Assembly (NCBI GenBank): GCA_046582565.1
Contig: JAYGED010000204.1
Location: forward strand, 1-8,707
From: JAYGED01 sp046582565
Lineage (GTDB): Bacteria; Pseudomonadota; Alphaproteobacteria; JAAXGF01
DNA length: 8,707 bases
Reading direction: 5' to 3'
Of this stretch, positions 6,239 to 8,707 are shown in pieces (within the stretch, counting starts at the first letter, position 1; each line of letters starts with the position of its first letter). Under the pieces are notes generated by a model, which was not told the DNA's origin, did not search any database, and worked only from the letters and a program-made list of their open reading frames with translations. Made by a program: the position numbers and the translations under genes.

Positions 6239-7261
6239 ATGGATGTCGTCTATTCGGAAACCCACCTCAAGCATGCGCCCCGGCGCTTCATCATCCGTGG
6301 CGAATGGGCCGACAATCCCGAGGTTCCCGAGCGTGCTGAAAACCTCGTCGCCGCGGCGCGCGCCGCCGGCCATCGCATCATCGCGCCCGACGATTTCGGC
6401 GAAGGCCCGCGACGCGCGGTGCATGACATTCGGCTCCTCGACTTCCTGGAGAGCGCTCATCGTCGATGGCGTGAACTCGACGGCGCTGGACCCGAGATCG
6501 TGCCCAATACGCACCCGAACCGCCATCTCGCGCGTTACCCTGAAAGCGTGGTCGGCCAGGCCGGTTGGCATATTTCGGATACCGCCTGCCCGATCGGGCC
6601 CGGGACCTGGGAGGCAGCCATTGCCAGCGCCAACGTGGCGGTCCATGCCGCCCAGCTTGTACTCGATGGCGCTCCTGCAGCCTACGGCCTGTGCCGTCCC
6701 CCCGGCCATCACGCCTGTATCGACATTTCAAGCGGCTTCTGCCTGCTCAACAACGTCGCCATTGCCGCCGAGCATATGCGCACAAAGCTCTCAAAGGTCG
6801 CCATCATCGATATCGATGTCCATCACGGCAACGGCACACAAAGCATTTTTTATGGGCGCGACGATATCTTGTTCGTCTCCGTTCATGCCGACCCCAGCAA
6901 CTTTTTTCCTTTCTTCGTCGGCTTTGAGGACGAACAGGGCGAGGGCGCCGGCGAAGGCGTCAACCTCAACCTGCCGATCACCCTGGGCGAAGGCGACGGC
7001 GCCTTCATCGCCGCGATCGAGCGGGGGCTGGCCAGAATCCGCGACTTCGAGCCCGAGGCCCTGCTGGTCTCCCTCGGCTTCGACGCCTACGAGGGCGACC
7101 CCTTATCACCCCTCACGGTCACCAGCGGCGGCTTCGAGGCGGCGGGCAAGGCCATCGCCACCCTGGCCACACCGACAGTGCTGATCCAGGAAGGCGGCTA
7201 CGATTGCAAGACCCTGGGCCGCAACCTCACATGTTTCCTGAATGGGTTCGGCCTTGGTTGA
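6239..7261 (+). CDS. Acetylpolyamine amidohydrolase-like deacetylase (class II HDAC family)
   Basis: Zinc-dependent amidohydrolase of the arginase/deacetylase fold, expected to remove an acetyl or acyl group from an amine. The 340 residues match the length of Mycoplana acetylpolyamine amidohydrolase (341). Motifs in order: PGTWEAA (121-127), LCRPPGHHAC (151-160, with the catalytic His157-His158 pair), AIIDIDVHHGNGTQ (188-201, zinc ligands Asp193 and His195), SLGFDAYEGDP (278-288, zinc ligand Asp282) and IQEGGYD (316-322, transition-state Tyr321). All catalytic residues are present. By alignment from memory, the acidic residues that recognise polyamines in the Mycoplana enzyme (Glu17, Glu106, Glu117) fall on Phe17, Val105 and Ala116, so polyamine activity is doubtful. 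GAGG (6228-6231) is the ribosome-binding site. The last 20 bases overlap the thioesterase gene, and the 3' 129 bases are duplicated at 7763-7891. Confidence 0.93.
   Translation: MDVVYSETHLKHAPRRFIIRGEWADNPEVPERAENLVAAARAAGHRIIAPDDFGEGPRRAVHDIRLLDFLESAHRRWRELDGAGPEIVPNTHPNRHLARYPESVVGQAGWHISDTACPIGPGTWEAAIASANVAVHAAQLVLDGAPAAYGLCRPPGHHACIDISSGFCLLNNVAIAAEHMRTKLSKVAIIDIDVHHGNGTQSIFYGRDDILFVSVHADPSNFFPFFVGFEDEQGEGAGEGVNLNLPITLGEGDGAFIAAIERGLARIRDFEPEALLVSLGFDAYEGDPLSPLTVTSGGFEAAGKAIATLATPTVLIQEGGYDCKTLGRNLTCFLNGFGLG
7133..7261 (+). repeat. Direct repeat copy 1: 3' end of the deacetylase gene
   Basis: The last 42 codons plus stop of the deacetylase gene have a direct repeat at 7763-7891, offset exactly 630 bases, with no insertions or deletions. 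By hand count 103 of 129 positions match. The first 96 bases match at 88 positions; the last 33 diverge sharply. The two copies flank the thioesterase gene. Confidence 0.93.
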
Positions 7262-7703
7262 GACGCCGCAAGAGATCGATATCGACCTCGGCGACCGGTC
7301 GGTCTATCGCTACTTCAACAACCATATTGTCCGCTTCGCCGACCTCGACCCGGAAGGCCATGTCAACAACGTGGCCTATGCCCAGTATTTCGAGTCGGCG
7401 CGGGTCGCCTTCTGGCGCGATGCCGGACGCCATCTCGATTGGGCGGACATAGCGGGCGTGATTGCAACCATGACCATCGGTTTTCGCGCTGAGATGGGCT
7501 TTCCCGGAGAAATCGAGATCGGCACCCTGGTGCTGGGGATCGGCAGGAGTTCGACCCGCATGGCCCAAGGCCTGTTCCGCGACGGCGCCTGCATGGCCAC
7601 CAGCACGGCGGTTGCCGTGCAGATTGATAGCACAACCCGGCGTCCCATACCCTTGTCCGAAGAATTGCGTGAAGCCATCATGGTGCTAAGCGAAGGCCGC
7701 TGA
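7242..7703 (+). CDS. Hotdog-fold acyl-CoA thioesterase (4HBT family)
   Basis: Predicted cytoplasmic hydrolase of an acyl-CoA thioester. The 153-residue protein has the 4-hydroxybenzoyl-CoA thioesterase / YbgC-like signature IVRFADLDPEGHVNNVAYAQYFESAR near its N-terminus: Asp34 or Asp36 at the catalytic position, the GHVNN turn (39-43), and Tyr and Glu in the first long helix. Later strands include ATMTIGFRAEMGFPGEIEIG (75-94) and a C-terminal RRPIPLSEELREAI helix typical of this group. The ATG at 7242 lies inside the end of the deacetylase gene in another frame, giving a 20-base overlap and probable translational coupling; no good ribosome-binding site is seen. It is the last intact gene of the MFS-deacetylase-thioesterase unit. 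It could release the acyl group generated by the divergent BKACE, which is inference. Confidence 0.9.
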   Translation: MGSALVETPQEIDIDLGDRSVYRYFNNHIVRFADLDPEGHVNNVAYAQYFESARVAFWRDAGRHLDWADIAGVIATMTIGFRAEMGFPGEIEIGTLVLGIGRSSTRMAQGLFRDGACMATSTAVAVQIDSTTRRPIPLSEELREAIMVLSEGR

Positions 7704-7762
7704 CGGTCCCCGGCGGTCGATAAGCCCGGATAAACAGTTGGACGGGGCCGCGGCTCTGCGCC

Positions 7763-7891
7763 TTCGAGGCGGCGGGCAGGGCCATCGCCGCCCTGGCCAC
7801 ACCGACGGTGCTGATCCAGGAGGGCGGCTACGATTGCAACACCCTGGGGCAAAACCTCATGGCGTACCTGGCGGGTTTTCTGGGCGGTTAA
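7763..7891 (+). pseudogene. 3' remnant of a second copy of the deacetylase gene
   Basis: Translation gives a 42-residue piece: FEAAGRAIAALATPTVLIQE, then GGYDCNTLGQNL, then MAYLAGFLGG and a TAA stop. It matches the deacetylase C-terminus residue for residue in length, including the catalytic Tyr motif EGGYD. No start codon, P-loop-like or HH motif precedes it: upstream of 7763 the match ends abruptly and the frame has no plausible initiator before a stop, so it is a fragment and not a gene. Its last residues (AYLAGFLGG) look more like the usual family ending than the CFLNGFGLG of the intact gene. It is either what remains of a tandem paralogue or the original gene end displaced when the thioesterase region was inserted. 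Confidence 0.88.
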
Positions 7892-7899
7892 CCTATTGC

Positions 7900-7905
7900 T
7901 ATAAT
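7900..7905 (+). promoter_or_regulatory. Perfect -10 box TATAAT before the membrane-protein gene
   Basis: TATAAT lies six bases before the ATG at 7911, at the switch from high-GC DNA to AT-richer DNA. A TTTCTG/TTCTGG stretch about 17 bases upstream (7877-7883) is only a weak -35 match and lies in the pseudogene tail. If the box is used, transcription would begin at or next to the ATG, so the message would be leaderless or translation would start further in. Confidence 0.45.
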
Positions 7906-7910
7906 AAGAG

Positions 7911-8648
7911 ATGGTTAATACAGCCTCCATCTCTTCATTGCGACGCTGGAAAAAACGCTTTGCCCGCGCCAGCGTCATACTGGCTCTCCTTATGGGATCG
8001 ATTGCGTATCTTGCGGGCTATCGTATTGACGATATTCCTCAAAACCTCGATCACATTGTGCTCGCCATAACAGCTACAGTAACAGTCGTCGTATTCTTCA
8101 TGATCGTGACGTCATCCAACCAATATCATCACGATTCTAAGCTATCTCCATGGATGGCTAAATGGGATAGATCGCCTGTTTGGACAAAGATATCCAATCG
8201 ATACGAACTGATAGTATGGAACTTAATTCTCTTCCAACTTAGTTACACGAACATAAAATTAATCGCCGCCTATCTGCTCAAGATTGATCCTCCATCGCTA
8301 GAAACCAAGGGGTTTCTGGCCTTGCTCGCTGCTTACTCGATTTCGTTGACTGGATTATCTGCCACAAGCCTATGGATTTGGTACATCCATCGGCGCAGCA
8401 CATTTGCGAAAATTCAAAGAGAGGAAGGTCCAGAAGAGGAGGAAAAACCAAACGAACAGGGCAAGCAGGAGAAAACAAAACCGGGCGCGTTTGGTGAAGA
8501 GCGGCAGGCAATTTCTACGTTCTTCAAAACCACGATAGCGGTGATCATCTTTATGTTCATTTACTTAATTTTAGGGGCTGACATAGATAAGCTCGAAGTA
8601 ATCACATTTTGGCCTATTGCGTTAGAACCTTCAACAGATTGGCTGTAG
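7911..8648 (+). CDS. Unrecognised multi-span membrane protein, C-terminus probably disrupted by an IS
   Basis: I do not recognise the family. The 245-residue product has hydrophobic segments at about 19-36, 49-67, 100-123, 133-158 and 205-221, a basic N-terminus (RRWKKRFAR, 11-19) and a highly charged loop (REEGPEEEEKPNEQGKQEK, 170-188) between the fourth and fifth segments. Its DNA is clearly AT-richer than the neighbours (22 of 60 bases are G or C at 8221-8280), suggesting separate origin. The start at 7911 has only AAGAG directly adjacent and no spaced ribosome-binding site; Met28 is an alternative. From about residue 222 the frame enters a probable IS1595-type end, and its last 35 bases lie over the transposase gene on the other strand. 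The natural C-terminus has probably been lost. Function unknown. Confidence 0.65.
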   Translation: MVNTASISSLRRWKKRFARASVILALLMGSIAYLAGYRIDDIPQNLDHIVLAITATVTVVVFFMIVTSSNQYHHDSKLSPWMAKWDRSPVWTKISNRYELIVWNLILFQLSYTNIKLIAAYLLKIDPPSLETKGFLALLAAYSISLTGLSATSLWIWYIHRRSTFAKIQREEGPEEEEKPNEQGKQEKTKPGAFGEERQAISTFFKTTIAVIIFMFIYLILGADIDKLEVITFWPIALEPSTDWL

Positions 8649-8707
8649 GCCGGTAGTTGAAGCGCCACTCACATTCCTTGAGATAGAGATGGAAGTGGTG
8701 CTTGGGG
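8574..8707 (-). mobile_element. End of an IS1595-family insertion sequence (continues beyond window)
   Basis: The segment contains the 3' end of an IS1595-type transposase gene. The outer boundary is proposed at GGGGCTGACATAGATAAG (8574-8591), about 40 bases past the transposase stop, which resembles the terminal inverted repeats I recall for the IS1016-like part of the family. The other end and the expected 8-base target duplication lie outside the window or cannot be verified, so the exact boundary is tentative. Confidence 0.6.
8614..8707 (-). CDS. IS1595-family transposase, C-terminal part only
   Basis: Hand translation of the minus strand from the window edge gives 30 residues ending at a TAG (8614-8616): PKHHFHLYLKECEWRFNYR, then PTANLLKVLTQ. 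The FHLYLKECEWRFNYR block is characteristic of the C-terminus of DDE transposases of the IS1595 family (ISXO2-like domain), especially the IS1016-like branch, where it follows the catalytic Glu/Asn region. The catalytic residues and start are beyond the window, so I cannot say whether the element is intact. The frame overlaps the end of the membrane-protein frame on the opposite strand, which supports IS insertion into that gene. Confidence 0.8.
   Translation of the reverse strand, partial: PKHHFHLYLKECEWRFNYRPTANLLKVLTQ

Noticed and set aside
6233..6731. Minus-strand frames of 117-159 codons opposite the deacetylase gene.
   Set aside because: Antisense shadows of a gene with all catalytic motifs in the plus frame.
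7704..7762. Possible terminator after the thioesterase gene formed by GGTCCCCG and CGGGGCC.
   Set aside because: The loop would be about 30 bases, the stem has a bulge and no T run follows, so it does not qualify as an intrinsic terminator.
7738..8070. A 110-codon plus-strand frame starting at 7738.
   Set aside because: It runs out of phase through the deacetylase remnant and out of phase into the membrane-protein gene; the composition is unlike either protein.

Overview
The window is high-GC DNA that looks alphaproteobacterial, perhaps Rhodospirillales-like. The clues are the conserved ffh-rpsP-rimM-trmD-rplS gene order, an S16 protein with a long acidic Ala/Pro/Glu tail, and the form of the SRP54 GTPase motifs. 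No species can be named from the sequence alone.

Left part (1-3762, all on the minus strand): a housekeeping translation and secretion operon. In transcription order it holds ffh (SRP GTPase), rpsP (30S protein S16), rimM (16S processing factor), trmD (tRNA m1G37 methyltransferase) and rplS (50S protein L19, cut by the window edge). Gaps are 27 bases or less, and rpsP/rimM and rimM/trmD overlap. A 256-base intergenic stretch (3763-4018) precedes the operon and probably carries its promoter.

Middle part (4019-7703): an accessory metabolic cluster around a 75-base divergent promoter region. A beta-keto acid cleavage enzyme (BKACE, formerly DUF849) reads left. An MFS transporter, an acetylpolyamine-amidohydrolase-like (class II HDAC fold) deacetylase and a hotdog-fold acyl-CoA thioesterase read right as a tight unit (15-base gap, then a 20-base overlap). 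These genes could together take up an acylated or beta-keto compound, deacetylate it, cleave it with acetyl-CoA and release the acyl group from CoA. That is inference from context. Both enzymes retain their metal ligands but seem to lack the acidic residues that bind amines in the characterised family members, so the substrate may not be a classical cationic polyamine or amino-keto acid.

Right part (7704-8707): a disturbed region. A gene-less remnant at 7763-7891 is an exactly colinear second copy of the last 129 bases of the deacetylase gene. AT-richer DNA follows, with a perfect TATAAT box and an unrecognised multi-membrane-span protein. At the right edge is the 3' end of an IS1595-family transposase gene on the minus strand. 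The membrane-protein frame runs into what looks like the insertion-sequence end near 8574, so its C-terminus is probably truncated and replaced by IS-encoded residues.

The best leads are the deacetylase 3'-end duplication flanking the thioesterase gene, the BKACE/MFS/deacetylase/thioesterase cluster, and the IS-truncated membrane gene.
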